DNA of 64,000 nt from Bin80 sp965116685 (GTDB lineage Bacteria; Bacteroidota; Rhodothermia; Rhodothermales; Bin80), in the NCBI GenBank assembly GCA_965116685.1, contig OZ220707.1, positions 124,001 to 188,000 of the forward strand. Direction: 5' to 3'. Below are positions 38,265 to 47,515 of this stretch, piece after piece. The position numbers and the translations under genes were made by a program. The notes under the pieces were generated by a model. It saw nothing but the letters and a program-made list of their open reading frames with translations, searched no databases and had not been told where the DNA came from. How positions within the stretch are numbered: the first letter of the stretch is position 1; each line of letters opens with the position of its first letter.

Positions 38265-39383
38265 CTACCCCGCATCTTCTCCACGAGCAACCAGCTTGCC
38301 TGTTTTTGCGTCAAACAGATGGATCTGATGGAGATCCAATTCAAGCTGCAACCGCTGTCCAATTCCGAAATTTGAAGTGCCAGCTACGCGAGCCATAAAT
38401 GTGGTGGAAGGTATTTTGCCATATACATATGATTCCGCTCCCAAATGCTCCTCAAATACAATCTCCGCCTCAATAATACCCTCACCATGGCTGTTTTGAG
38501 AATTTGAAACTGGCTTGACGTTCTCTGGACGAAAGCCAAGAACCACTTGATGATTAGGTTGAACAGTAGCTGATTTCAGAGGAATCCTAAGGTGTAGATC
38601 ACGTTTTTCGGAAACGAACTGCCATGTTTCATCCACTACTTCAAGGAATCCATTAACAAAATTCATCCCGGGGCTGCCTATGAATCCAGCTACGAATCGG
38701 TTCTGGGGCTGTTTATAAAGCGTGACCGGATCATCAATTTGTTGAATGACTCCCTCGTTCATTACAACGATTCGATCCCCCAATGTCATTGCTTCAGTCT
38801 GGTCGTGAGTCACATAGACCATTGTAGCATTTAGCTCCCGGTGCAAGCGAGCTAACTCGGTACGCATTTGGACACGCAACTTCGCATCCAAATTTGAAAG
38901 AGGCTCATCAAACAGAAAAATTTTCGGTTTACGAACAATCGCACGACCGACTGCTACCCGTTGCTGTTGCCCACCGGAAAGCTGCTTAGGTTTACGGTCT
39001 AAGATGTCCGTGATTCCTAGAATTTCGGCGGCCTGCCCTACCCGCTGTTTGATTTCAGCTTTTGAATATTTCCGGAGCTTTAGGCCAAAAGCCATGTTGT
39101 TGAAAACCGTCATATGTGGATAGAGTGCATAGTTCTGAAATACCATCGCTACATCTCTATCCTTTGACGGAATGTCATTTACAACTACGTCATCAATGCA
39201 TATAGATCCACCCGTTACAGATTCCAGGCCGGCCAACATGCGTAGCGTGGTGCTCTTGCCGCAACCAGATGGTCCGACCAGTACCATCAACTCACCATCT
39301 GCGACCGTGAAATTCACTCCATCAACCGCCAGATGGTTATTGTCGTATACTTTTTGAACATTTTCAAAGGTTACACTTGCCAT
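38265..39383 (-). CDS. Carbohydrate ABC transporter ATPase (MalK/UgpC/MsmK type)
   Basis: A 372-residue ATPase with Walker A at 37-45 (GPSGCGKST), Q-loop VFQNYALYPHMTVFNN, signature LSGGQQQR, Walker B IFLFDEPLSNLDAKL and switch His in YVTHDQTEA. The C-terminal ~130 residues are the MalK-type OB/TOBE regulatory domain (LGFRPENV). Such subunits energise sugar or glycerol-phosphate import and can serve several permeases. No permease or binding-protein gene is nearby, so it is an orphan ATPase here. It is divergent from a LacI-type regulator, 103 bp between starts, which is likely to control it. Confidence 0.92.
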   Translation of the reverse strand: MASVTFENVQKVYDNNHLAVDGVNFTVADGELMVLVGPSGCGKSTTLRMLAGLESVTGGSICIDDVVVNDIPSKDRDVAMVFQNYALYPHMTVFNNMAFGLKLRKYSKAEIKQRVGQAAEILGITDILDRKPKQLSGGQQQRVAVGRAIVRKPKIFLFDEPLSNLDAKLRVQMRTELARLHRELNATMVYVTHDQTEAMTLGDRIVVMNEGVIQQIDDPVTLYKQPQNRFVAGFIGSPGMNFVNGFLEVVDETWQFVSEKRDLHLRIPLKSATVQPNHQVVLGFRPENVKPVSNSQNSHGEGIIEAEIVFEEHLGAESYVYGKIPSTTFMARVAGTSNFGIGQRLQLELDLHQIHLFDAKTGKLVARGEDAG

Positions 39384-39486
39384 CGAATTTTTGAATAAGA
39401 ACAGCTACATTCAGAATATAGTATAAGATGCTTGCATTACGCTTATGCTACCGATCTTCACCACCTACAACAATGGGGATTCGCCT

Positions 39487-40527
39487 ATGGCACGCTCCAA
39501 ATCACGTGTTACGATTTATGAAGTTGCAGACAAGGCCGGGGTTGCCATTTCCACCGTGTCCCGTGTGCTGAATGATTCAGCTAATGTTGCAGAAGATACC
39601 AAGAAACATGTTCTTGAGGTAGTTGATGAGCTAAAATATCTTCCAGATCGTGTCGCAAGGTCCCTGGCGCAACAAGATTCAAGTTTGATTGCAATTGCAA
39701 CGCCTACGCTAACGACAGCCTTTCATAACTCACTGTTTAAGGGATTCCGTACGGTCCTTGCTGATATTGACGAAGATTGTGATTTACTCCTGTTTGATCT
39801 CGGTAGTACGAATCCCCTGGAACGGTTGCGCAGTAAGTTGAAAGGGGGAAAAGTAGATGGCCTGATTCTGGCGGGGATTCCGGTTTCCCCTGCCCTCTCT
39901 AAAGAATTAAAGGCCTTCAGTGCCCCCGTTATACTGATTGGCCACCACCATACAGAATTTGACTGTTTCTATTGGAATAATTCCAAGGGGGCTGAAAAGG
40001 CTACGACCCATCTATTGAAAAAAGGACATCAGCGGATCGGCCTTATACGTGCCTATACAGATGGCTATGTTCAACTTGAGCGTATTCGCGGTTACAAAAA
40101 GGCACTGAAAAAGCACAAGATACCATTTGACAGTAGCCTCATTCAAAGCGGTACTACGATCAAACATGCTGGATTTAGCGAAGAGCATGGATTTGAAGCA
40201 ATGAATCAGCTTCTGCAGGTTTCTCCATCAATTACAGCGGTTCTAGCATCCAGTGATGTACAGGCAATTGGTGCGTGGAAGGCAATCCGAGATGCAGGCA
40301 AGCGTGTGCCGGAGGATATTTCCATCGTCGGATATGATGACATTAAGACCAGCTACTACCTCGGGTTGAGCAGTGTTGACCAGCGTATTGAGCACACCGG
40401 TAGACTGGCTGCTGAGCGTTTAATTTTTCGTCAGAGAAATCCCTTAGAATCTGAACGTATTGATCAAAAGATTGTAGCTAAGCTTCAGATACGAAGGTCC
40501 AGTGACTATTCCCCAACATTAAAATAG
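39487..40527 (+). CDS. LacI-family transcriptional regulator
   Basis: The ATG at 39487, preceded by a GGGGA, gives 346 residues beginning with the LacI helix-turn-helix (VTIYEVADKAGVAISTVSRVLND) and hinge helix (LPDRVARSLAQQ). A periplasmic-binding-protein-like sensor domain follows, with the typical VLASSDVQAIGAWKAIRDAGKRVPEDISIVGYDD near the end. An upstream in-frame ATG at 39445 is possible but would precede the HTH by an unusual tail. It probably regulates the divergent sugar-type ABC ATPase in response to a carbohydrate. I found no clear operator palindrome in the shared gap. purC starts 2 bp after its stop. Confidence 0.93.
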   Translation: MARSKSRVTIYEVADKAGVAISTVSRVLNDSANVAEDTKKHVLEVVDELKYLPDRVARSLAQQDSSLIAIATPTLTTAFHNSLFKGFRTVLADIDEDCDLLLFDLGSTNPLERLRSKLKGGKVDGLILAGIPVSPALSKELKAFSAPVILIGHHHTEFDCFYWNNSKGAEKATTHLLKKGHQRIGLIRAYTDGYVQLERIRGYKKALKKHKIPFDSSLIQSGTTIKHAGFSEEHGFEAMNQLLQVSPSITAVLASSDVQAIGAWKAIRDAGKRVPEDISIVGYDDIKTSYYLGLSSVDQRIEHTGRLAAERLIFRQRNPLESERIDQKIVAKLQIRRSSDYSPTLK

Positions 40528-40529
40528 AT

Positions 40530-41483
40530 ATGCATATCAAAGCAATCGGAAACCAACTTAACAAGACGTTAACCGGCACAGATTTTACGGATCTGGGCAC
40601 CAAATATCGAGGGAAAGTGCGAGATACCTACGACCAGGGGGATCGCTTGATCATGGTGACTACGGATCGGATTTCGGCGTTTGACCAAGTTCTTGATCAG
40701 ACGATTCCATTCAAAGGCCAAGTGCTCAATCAGCTAGCTGCCTATTTCTTTGATGCAACTCGCGATATTATTGCGAATCATATTGTCAGTGTGCCGGATC
40801 CAAACATTACCATTGCACGCAAGTGTGATCCAGGAAAGCTTGAATTTGTGGTAAGAGGTTACCTGGTTGGACATGCCTGGCGGACCTATCGCAGTGGTAA
40901 ACGGATTCTTTGTGGGAAATCATTACCGGAAGGACTGCATGAAAACGATAAGCTCCCTAAACCAATTCTCACGCCAACAACCAAGGCACAGGTTGGACAC
41001 GACGAAGATATCAGCCGTGAAGAGGCAATCAAACAGGGTTTAATCAATGCAGATACATTTGACCAACTTGAAGAAGTCTCGTTGGCGCTGTTTCAGAGAG
41101 GCACAGATCTTGCCGCTAACCAGGGACTGATCCTGGTTGACACCAAATATGAATTCGGCCAAACCCCGGATGGCGATTGGGTCTTGATTGATGAGGTCCA
41201 TACCCCGGATTCCTCACGTTATTTCTACCTTGAACCCTATGAAGAACTCCTTCGGCAGGGAAAACCGCAACAACAACTCTCCAAAGAGTTTGTGCGTGAA
41301 TGGTTAATGGATCAGGGTTTTCGTGGACAGGAAGACCGATCGGCCCCTGCCCTCCCCGATGAATTTCGTATTCGGGTATCCGAACGCTACATTGATCTCT
41401 TTGAGAAAGTATCGGGAAAACCATTCGTTCCAGATACCCATCCAGATCCTGAGAAGCGAATCCTGAGTGTACTTAAGCGTTAG
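40530..41483 (+). CDS. purC: Phosphoribosylaminoimidazole-succinocarboxamide synthase (SAICAR synthetase, PurC)
   Basis: PurC joins CAIR and aspartate with ATP in purine synthesis. The 317-residue protein is the longer PurC form also found in yeast ADE1 and several bacteria. Motifs visible are GKVRDTYDQGDRLIMVTTDRISAFD, VVRGYLVGHAWRTY, VDTKYEFG and IDEVHTPDSSRYF. It follows the LacI gene by 2 bp, so it may be co-transcribed with it, an odd pairing. Its end overlaps the convergent moaE by 11 bp. Confidence 0.95.
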   Translation: MHIKAIGNQLNKTLTGTDFTDLGTKYRGKVRDTYDQGDRLIMVTTDRISAFDQVLDQTIPFKGQVLNQLAAYFFDATRDIIANHIVSVPDPNITIARKCDPGKLEFVVRGYLVGHAWRTYRSGKRILCGKSLPEGLHENDKLPKPILTPTTKAQVGHDEDISREEAIKQGLINADTFDQLEEVSLALFQRGTDLAANQGLILVDTKYEFGQTPDGDWVLIDEVHTPDSSRYFYLEPYEELLRQGKPQQQLSKEFVREWLMDQGFRGQEDRSAPALPDEFRIRVSERYIDLFEKVSGKPFVPDTHPDPEKRILSVLKR

Positions 41484-41934
41484 GAGACTCGGGGAAATCG
41501 GCCCCCTGCACCCAGATTTTCTGTCCATCAGCGAGATGCTCCTGCTTCCAGATCGGCACCTGTACTTTAAGTCGATCAATTAGGAAACGACAGGCTTCGA
41601 ACGCTTCCGGGCGATGCGACGTAGCTGCTCCAACCAGTACACTGGCTTCAGCGAGTGGCACTTCGCCAAGTCGATGGAGTAGGCATGCGCGATGGATCGG
41701 CCAACGATTCACGGCAGCATCTATCAGCCTGTGCATCTCTTTGAGTGCCATGGGTTCGTAGCCCTCGTAGGTCAGAGACAGTGTTTCCTGTCCGTCTGTC
41801 CATTGCCGCGTGGTTCCGATGAAGAATGCAAGACCTCCCGCTGCGGGAGTTTGCAGGAATTGATATGCCTCCGCAACATCAATAGGCTTTCGTGAAAGCT
41901 GTACCCATCGTTTATGTAAATCTTCAGCCACCAC
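41473..41934 (-). CDS. moaE: Molybdopterin synthase catalytic subunit (MoaE)
   Basis: MoaE forms molybdopterin from precursor Z, using sulfur delivered on the MoaD C terminus. The 153-residue protein shows GGLAFFIGTTR, YEGYEPMALKEM, HRLGEVPLAEASVLVGAATSHRPEAFEA and the active-site lysines in LKVQVPIWKQE. The GTG start lies inside the 3' end of moaD (11-nt overlap). No other molybdenum-cofactor gene is in the window. Confidence 0.93.
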   Translation of the reverse strand: MVAEDLHKRWVQLSRKPIDVAEAYQFLQTPAAGGLAFFIGTTRQWTDGQETLSLTYEGYEPMALKEMHRLIDAAVNRWPIHRACLLHRLGEVPLAEASVLVGAATSHRPEAFEACRFLIDRLKVQVPIWKQEHLADGQKIWVQGADFPESPNA

Positions 41935-42172
41935 TTACCGGGGTTATGATGGCAATTTCATCACCATCCTCAATGATATTTGAATCCTGTGAGTACGTCT
42001 GATTTACCGCCAAGCGCATCACACTTCGATACGGAGCCATCGTAGGATACTGCTCACATGCCAAATCAAGAAACTCGCTTACAGTAATTCCTGGTGGAGT
42101 TTCCAGATGAACTGAATCTGTTTGCAGCTTTGATTTCAAGACACTATAGAGTTGAATCTTAAATGATAACAT
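41924..42172 (-). CDS. moaD: Molybdopterin synthase sulfur-carrier subunit (MoaD)
   Basis: An 82-residue ubiquitin-fold protein (ATG 42172; the frame is open to 42190). It ends in the required double glycine (TPVSGG), which is adenylated and thiocarboxylated to carry sulfur into MoaE. The pattern VHLETPPGITVSEFLDLACEQYP and DGDEIAIITPVSGG is typical. It is first of a two-gene moaD-moaE unit with overlapping ends. Confidence 0.92.
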   Translation of the reverse strand: MLSFKIQLYSVLKSKLQTDSVHLETPPGITVSEFLDLACEQYPTMAPYRSVMRLAVNQTYSQDSNIIEDGDEIAIITPVSGG

Positions 42173-42292
42173 GAACCACTGTGACACCAATTTTATCTCT
42201 TTATTCTACTGTGGTCAAAGTCAGAAGGCGAAAAAATCTAGAGTAAGGCGTGCTTGTTCTCCCGGTCACGCCGCAAATACCCTGATACGAAT

Positions 42293-44762
42293 TCAATGAG
42301 AAAAAAGCGACTCAAGAAACTGCTTATCTTGCGAACTCAACTCAACGCCAACGGCCTCTGACGCAACCAGCAATAATCTCGCAACAAATTCGATACCCCC
42401 ATCCGCATTTTCCAATGTCTGTTCAATCGGTGGGGCAGTTTGAGAAGGTCTGTTCAGATGAACGCGCCGCTCACTAATTATCTGTGTCCAATGGAGATGA
42501 AGCCATTTCTCGAGTTCCCGCACGAGGCTATCACGAAAGGTTGAAACAGCTATCCATTTTAGGAAATGTATTCCTGTAATCCAAATAGCTTTTGGAACGA
42601 CAACCTTCCATATGGAATGCCGGTAATTCAGATCAGCAATTATACATTCGAGAAAGTCAGGTTTTCGTAGGGGTGTCCCCATCGCATTTTCGAGTAAATA
42701 CAAACACGGTAAATCCTTGCCAAACTGGGCTACCAAAATATTTTTCAACTCTTGTACCTCATCAAATTTACCGACCAATACAGATTGGATCAGAAATGCC
42801 ACAATTACGTCCTTTATTGCATTCTCAACATGAATACTGGTATACTGGTCGCGCAGAACTCTGGGAACCCGTTCTATGATTGGCAAAATATTATTAGCGT
42901 CGATCTCCAAATCGCTAAGATTTTCTTTTGCAAAGACAGATACATCAATGTAGGGTTCCAGGCAATCTGCCACACCTTTTGCATTCAAATCCTCTATTCT
43001 GCACTTCATGGCAGTAGCTTGCAGTGATACCTCCAAGGGACCTATGCAGCCTGCAGGCATACTCTGTCGCAGGGACCGACGAATTCCAATATTTTCCCGG
43101 AAAACACACTCCGCTTCGGCAAGCATGTACCATGCATACTCAATAGGCGCTATCGGATGTTCGCGAATTGCCTCGGGCGGCTCTGGGACGCTGCAGTAAC
43201 CGTGAGCTACATCGATCAATTGACTATCAAGCTCTTCGCTTGTATTCGGTACGATGCAAAAAACAATGTGACACACCGTAGCGTACGTATATCGTGCTCG
43301 GAGACTGACTTCCGGGTCAAAAAGTGCAAGTCCATCAACGGTTTCATGCAATCGTGTTAACGCACGCGAAGTCTGGCGGGACCGCAGAGCTATCACTGCA
43401 GCATCGGCTATTAAGCCAAGTGATAACGCGTGGAGGTCATTCGTATCACCCTTCTTTGCAATGTGAGCTGCCACCATGAACCAGTCTCCGGCTTGTGCCA
43501 TGTCGTTGTTATGAGCTGCCGCAATTGCTGCTTCCCTGAAAGTATGCGCCTTACGTGACGGATTTGATGTACCCGGGTTTTTCACCAACCTCCTGTAGAT
43601 CGTCAGGGCATTCTCGTAATCACATTTCTTCAAATACATTTGCCCCATTGCACAAATCAATATGGGATTATTACCGCGATTCTTGATCACATTTTGAATG
43701 ATAGTAAGTCCACGCGAGGGGTTATCAAGATCGTTATCCGAGATCGTAGCTTGCACGGCATATGCTTGCAGTGAAATACATTGCTCCTTCCATGCACTTG
43801 TCTTTTTTGCAATTCTGCCGTATCGAACAAGTGCATCTTCAGCGTTGTATTCCGGGCTTTGTCGCTCTTCCAGCCACGCATTCCAAACTAATTCAGAGTA
43901 ATCCGAGAAAGCCTCGTCAACAGGTTGGAGCAAAAGGGATCTAGACTCTGGCGGGATTTCACACAATTGATCAACGACGCACTCGAACCGAGCTACTGAC
44001 TTGATGCCCAAAATGCCAACGCTGAACATTACGCTGAACCCTTTCCAATCTGGATTGACGGCAGAGGTTTCTGCTCCATCAAAATCCTCTTTCCAAAATG
44101 GAAACGTACGAGAAATAGCAATGAGACGCAGCAACATCGAAAACCAATTATCTACATAGTTTGCTATCCCAGGAGTCTGAGTTATTAACCCAATCGCGTA
44201 GACCCATAACGAGTCCCTAGTCTGATCTCTTGGAATGAGATCAATCTCATTGCAGAGTGCGGTCACCACACTGTGAATCTTACTCTCATCCTCAGTTACT
44301 TTCACAATTTTGAATTGAGCCAAGCGCATAAACGCTGAGGCAATAGCATCTTTTTCGAAAATAGGTTTGTCCGTACGCCAACTAGCCAAAGTCGTCTGCC
44401 TTGCTATGCTTCTGACCATATCTGGGTTGGATAGCAATATACCTCTAGCCATGTAAAACAGTGCATTTGTCTTCTCAGCATAAATCGCATGAATAACGAC
44501 TCTATCTACATCCTCAATTGGTAAAACATCTTTGCTTGTCAGTTCGTCTACGATGCACTCGTGGATACACCGAAGTTCCTCTACAGAAAACATCTCCTTC
44601 CCACACCTCGCAATTAAGGGAGATATCCTATAATGAGATCGGGAAAATTCCTCTATCCAGGGGCCTGTCAAATGATCAATACTTTCTCCTGCTCTAACTA
44701 AGGTTGGTTCTATTTTGGAAAGAGCAATAGCAAGACGTCTGTCAAAAGAACCTATCACTAGG
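42293..44762 (-). pseudogene. Avs-like STAND gene, fragment 3 (C-terminal TPR-type sensor), cut off by IS-A
   Basis: This 3' part of an interrupted minus-strand gene encodes ~820 helical residues. The open frame continues to 44941, but only into the inserted element. It starts with the end of a winged-helix-like segment (GSFDRRLAIALSKIEP, then GPWIEEFSRSHYRISPLI), typical of the region after a STAND NTPase core. TPR-like pairs follow, for example ICAMGQMYLKKCDYENALTIYRRLV and AAIAAAHNNDMAQAGDWFMVAA. In Avs proteins this C-terminal array senses conserved phage proteins (family knowledge). The fragment has no start of its own and is probably not made in a useful form. See the finding on reconstruction of the complete gene. 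Confidence 0.75.
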
Positions 44763-46397
44763 GAGCCTCTTGCAAAACCTCTGAATCGGGGTATTTTTTG
44801 AAAAACCTTGACTTTTTTGGGGTTTGGTTGTCGTTGACGAATCTGGGTTGGGGAACAAGATGGGGCATGGATCCGCGTTTTTTTTTGAGCGCGTGGGAAT
44901 ATGCCCTCAATCTCTAAAAGCAAGGGGGTGGAAGCCTCCAAATTTCGTATTTTCAGGACATCCTAAAGTCCAACAAAAGATGGAGGTTTCCATGTCCCTT
45001 ACCGACAAGATACGAAGGTGTTATATCACCTGCCAACAGGAACTGTTCCCCTGGTTGGAAACGCAAATGGGTTCGTTACCCAAGCGGTACCAGACTCTGG
45101 TGCTGGTGCTGGAGATGGTGTGTGTAGAGGACCATCTACGCGGTAGAGTGAGGGGCCGGTATGGAGGACGCCCGCCGGCCCATCGTGTGACCCTTGCTCG
45201 GACGTTTATCGCGAAGATGGTGTTGAATATCCCAACCACCTCTGGGTTACGAGAACGGCTTCTAATGGACAAGGTGCTTCGGTCCATTTGTGGTTGGTCC
45301 AGTGATCAGGATGTGCCAAGTGAATCCACGTTCTCGCGTGCATTCAAGGAGTTTTCCCAGATGCAGTTACCGAACCGGATTCATATGGCGTTGATCAAAA
45401 AAGGATACGAGGGGGAGCTGGTTGGGCATATTTCGCGGGATTCGACGGCGATTGAGGCCAGGCAGAAGCCCGTTCCGAAGAAAAAAGAGGCGGAATCGGC
45501 TCCGAAGAAACGCAAGCGTGGGCGTCCGAAGAAGGGGGAAGAACGTCCAAAGCAGGAGCGCCGCCGCATGGAAAAACAGCTTACCATGGAGATGGATGAG
45601 ATGTTGGAGGACCTCCCGAAAGACTGTACGGTGGGATGCAAACGCAATGCGAAGGGACATACGCATAAATGGACGGGATTTAAGCTGCACATGGATACGG
45701 CGGACGGTGGGATTCCGATTAGCTGTGTGGTGACTTCTGCGTCTGTGCACGATAGCCAAGTGGCGATTCCATTAGCAAGAATAACGGAACAGCGGGTGAT
45801 ACATTGTTATGATCTCATGGACAGTGCGTATGACGCGAAAGAGGTGTACGCACAGAGTGAAAACTCGGGGCGTGTCCCGATCATTGATCCGAATCCGCGC
45901 AAGCAAAAGGCGGCGCATGAACGGGAGCAAAAGGCGCGCCGCAACGCCGGGTTCGTTCCTGCTGAGCGCGTCCGCTACCGGGAACGTTCCACGGTGGAGC
46001 GGGCCTTTGGTCGACTCAAGGACGAGTTTGGAGGACGAAATCTTCGGGTGCGTGGGCACGAGAAGGTGATGTGTCACCTGATGTTCGGAGTTTTAGTGCT
46101 CACGGTGGACCAAATGCTCCGAATGATCCAATAAACGGGATCACTCGGGGTTCGTGAACAGAAGATGGGGGTCTGAGAGATCAGACCGTAGGATTGGTGT
46201 GGGAAATCTGCACGGACCGTGGCCAAAATTCGCCAGATGAAGACGTCATGGGGGGCAAATCGGTGGTGACTTACCCCCCCAAACGCCTATTTTGCCATCT
46301 TATGCTCACTTGGGAACAAAAAGAATGCCAAATTGTAGCCTGTAACAGATGCTTATGCCCAATAAAAATTCATGGAGTTAGGTTTTGCAAGAGGCTC
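44763..46397 (+). mobile_element. Insertion sequence IS-A (DDE transposase, IS4/IS5-like), complete
   Basis: A 1635-bp element bounded by perfect 18-bp inverted repeats GAGCCTCTTGCAAAACCT (44763-44780 and, reversed, 46380-46397). It is flanked by a direct TAGG duplication (44759-44762 and 46398-46401). It holds one transposase gene and ~260 bp of non-coding DNA after it. It is inserted antisense into the Avs-like gene. Confidence 0.92.
44992..46134 (+). CDS. DDE transposase of IS-A (DUF772 / DDE_Tnp_1 type)
   Basis: The frame opens further upstream, but the ATG at 44992 follows GGAGG by 5 nt and gives 380 residues. The N-terminal ~110 residues are DUF772-like (RTFIAKMVLNIPTTSGLRERL, SESTFSRAFKEF). 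The DDE catalytic residues are likely in ISRDSTAIEAR, DLMDSAYDAKEVY and YRERSTVERAFGRLKDEFGG. A basic linker (KKKEAESAPKKRKRGRPKKG) sits after the first Asp. It matches IS4/IS5-superfamily transposases; I cannot fix the exact family. It appears intact. Confidence 0.88.
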   Translation: MSLTDKIRRCYITCQQELFPWLETQMGSLPKRYQTLVLVLEMVCVEDHLRGRVRGRYGGRPPAHRVTLARTFIAKMVLNIPTTSGLRERLLMDKVLRSICGWSSDQDVPSESTFSRAFKEFSQMQLPNRIHMALIKKGYEGELVGHISRDSTAIEARQKPVPKKKEAESAPKKRKRGRPKKGEERPKQERRRMEKQLTMEMDEMLEDLPKDCTVGCKRNAKGHTHKWTGFKLHMDTADGGIPISCVVTSASVHDSQVAIPLARITEQRVIHCYDLMDSAYDAKEVYAQSENSGRVPIIDPNPRKQKAAHEREQKARRNAGFVPAERVRYRERSTVERAFGRLKDEFGGRNLRVRGHEKVMCHLMFGVLVLTVDQMLRMIQ

Positions 46398-47515
46398 TAG
46401 GCTTAACCTATATAGCAGGTCGCGCTCTTCAACTGGCAATTCTGAAATAATCCTCCTTCTCGTGGAAGCAAGAGAGCTCTCAAGATCTGGTGCCGAAAAA
46501 TCAGATCCAAAAATTGATACTTTCTCATTCTCGAGCCAATTCCTGTTCGCCAATGAAGTAACTAATGCATGAGCCAAGACGGGATGCCCCGTACCAGATC
46601 GAGCATAAATGGGTCTACCCCATCCCTCTGCATCACCGGAATATGTCTGAATTAGTGACTTTATTTCACCTAGAGAGAAATGTTGACACTGGACTACGTC
46701 TTGTGCATCAATGCCCAAATTGGTCAGCGTAGTGAGTGAAGGTCGGGTATGACATGTGATGAGGACGTATATATTTGATTTTTGGATCTCTGCAATCACA
46801 TATTCAATAAGTAGCCGCAGATCTTGGTTTTCAATAGCATTGAAATTTTCGAGAATAAGTATACTTTCTCGGAAGCAAGCAATATTCTTCACGATTTTGT
46901 CTAGAGTGTGACGAATACTAGCTGAATTAGCATCCCTAAATTCGACGATATAGAATTCATCAGAATGAGACCGAGCAAAACTGCGAGATGTCACAGACTT
47001 TCCAAGACCTATACTCCCTGTGAGTATAGCTAGTCCCTTTGCTTTGAGTGAATATTCCAATTTACGCTCAATCTCCACCCGCTTGATCATCCCCTCTTTT
47101 TGAGATAAATCAGATCCTGTATATAACCACTTATTTGGGGCTATAGGTGGGTGCGTATCTGAAGCCAATATTAACTGCGGATTTGTTGCGGCAGTTAGCA
47201 GACGGTTGAAGTTTACCTCAGAAATTGATACCTGGGTAGCAGAAATAATAAGTTCCCGTAAATCTGCCGATGTCAACATGCGTGAATCTGCATCTTCATT
47301 CACGCTCTGCTTCAAAATGCGACTGCTGATCAGATCAGCAAGCATTGACGCTTTATCAGGAAAAAACTCAAACTCCCCCTGCCCCATATTTTTAAGAGAA
47401 CGAATTAGCTCATTCTGAATTTCCAAAAAATCAGACTGTCCGCAATCCCAACTGATGCGACTGAGCAACTTATCACGGAGTTCCGCATCAGAAAGATCTC
47501 GCGAGAACTCCTTTA
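46398..47515 (-). pseudogene. Avs-like STAND gene, fragment 2 (NTPase core), between two insertion sequences
   Basis: The middle piece of the interrupted gene, bounded by IS-A on the left and IS-B on the right. It encodes ~370 residues with a STAND/AAA-type NTPase: Walker A ILTGSIGLGKSVTSR, Walker B ESILILENFN, a sensor-like VLITCHTRPS and the GHPVLAHALVTSL helix common to STAND ATPases. The segment before Walker A links to the nuclease domain. It ends at EERDLLYRLSL, where IS-A begins. It has no native start or stop. Confidence 0.75.
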
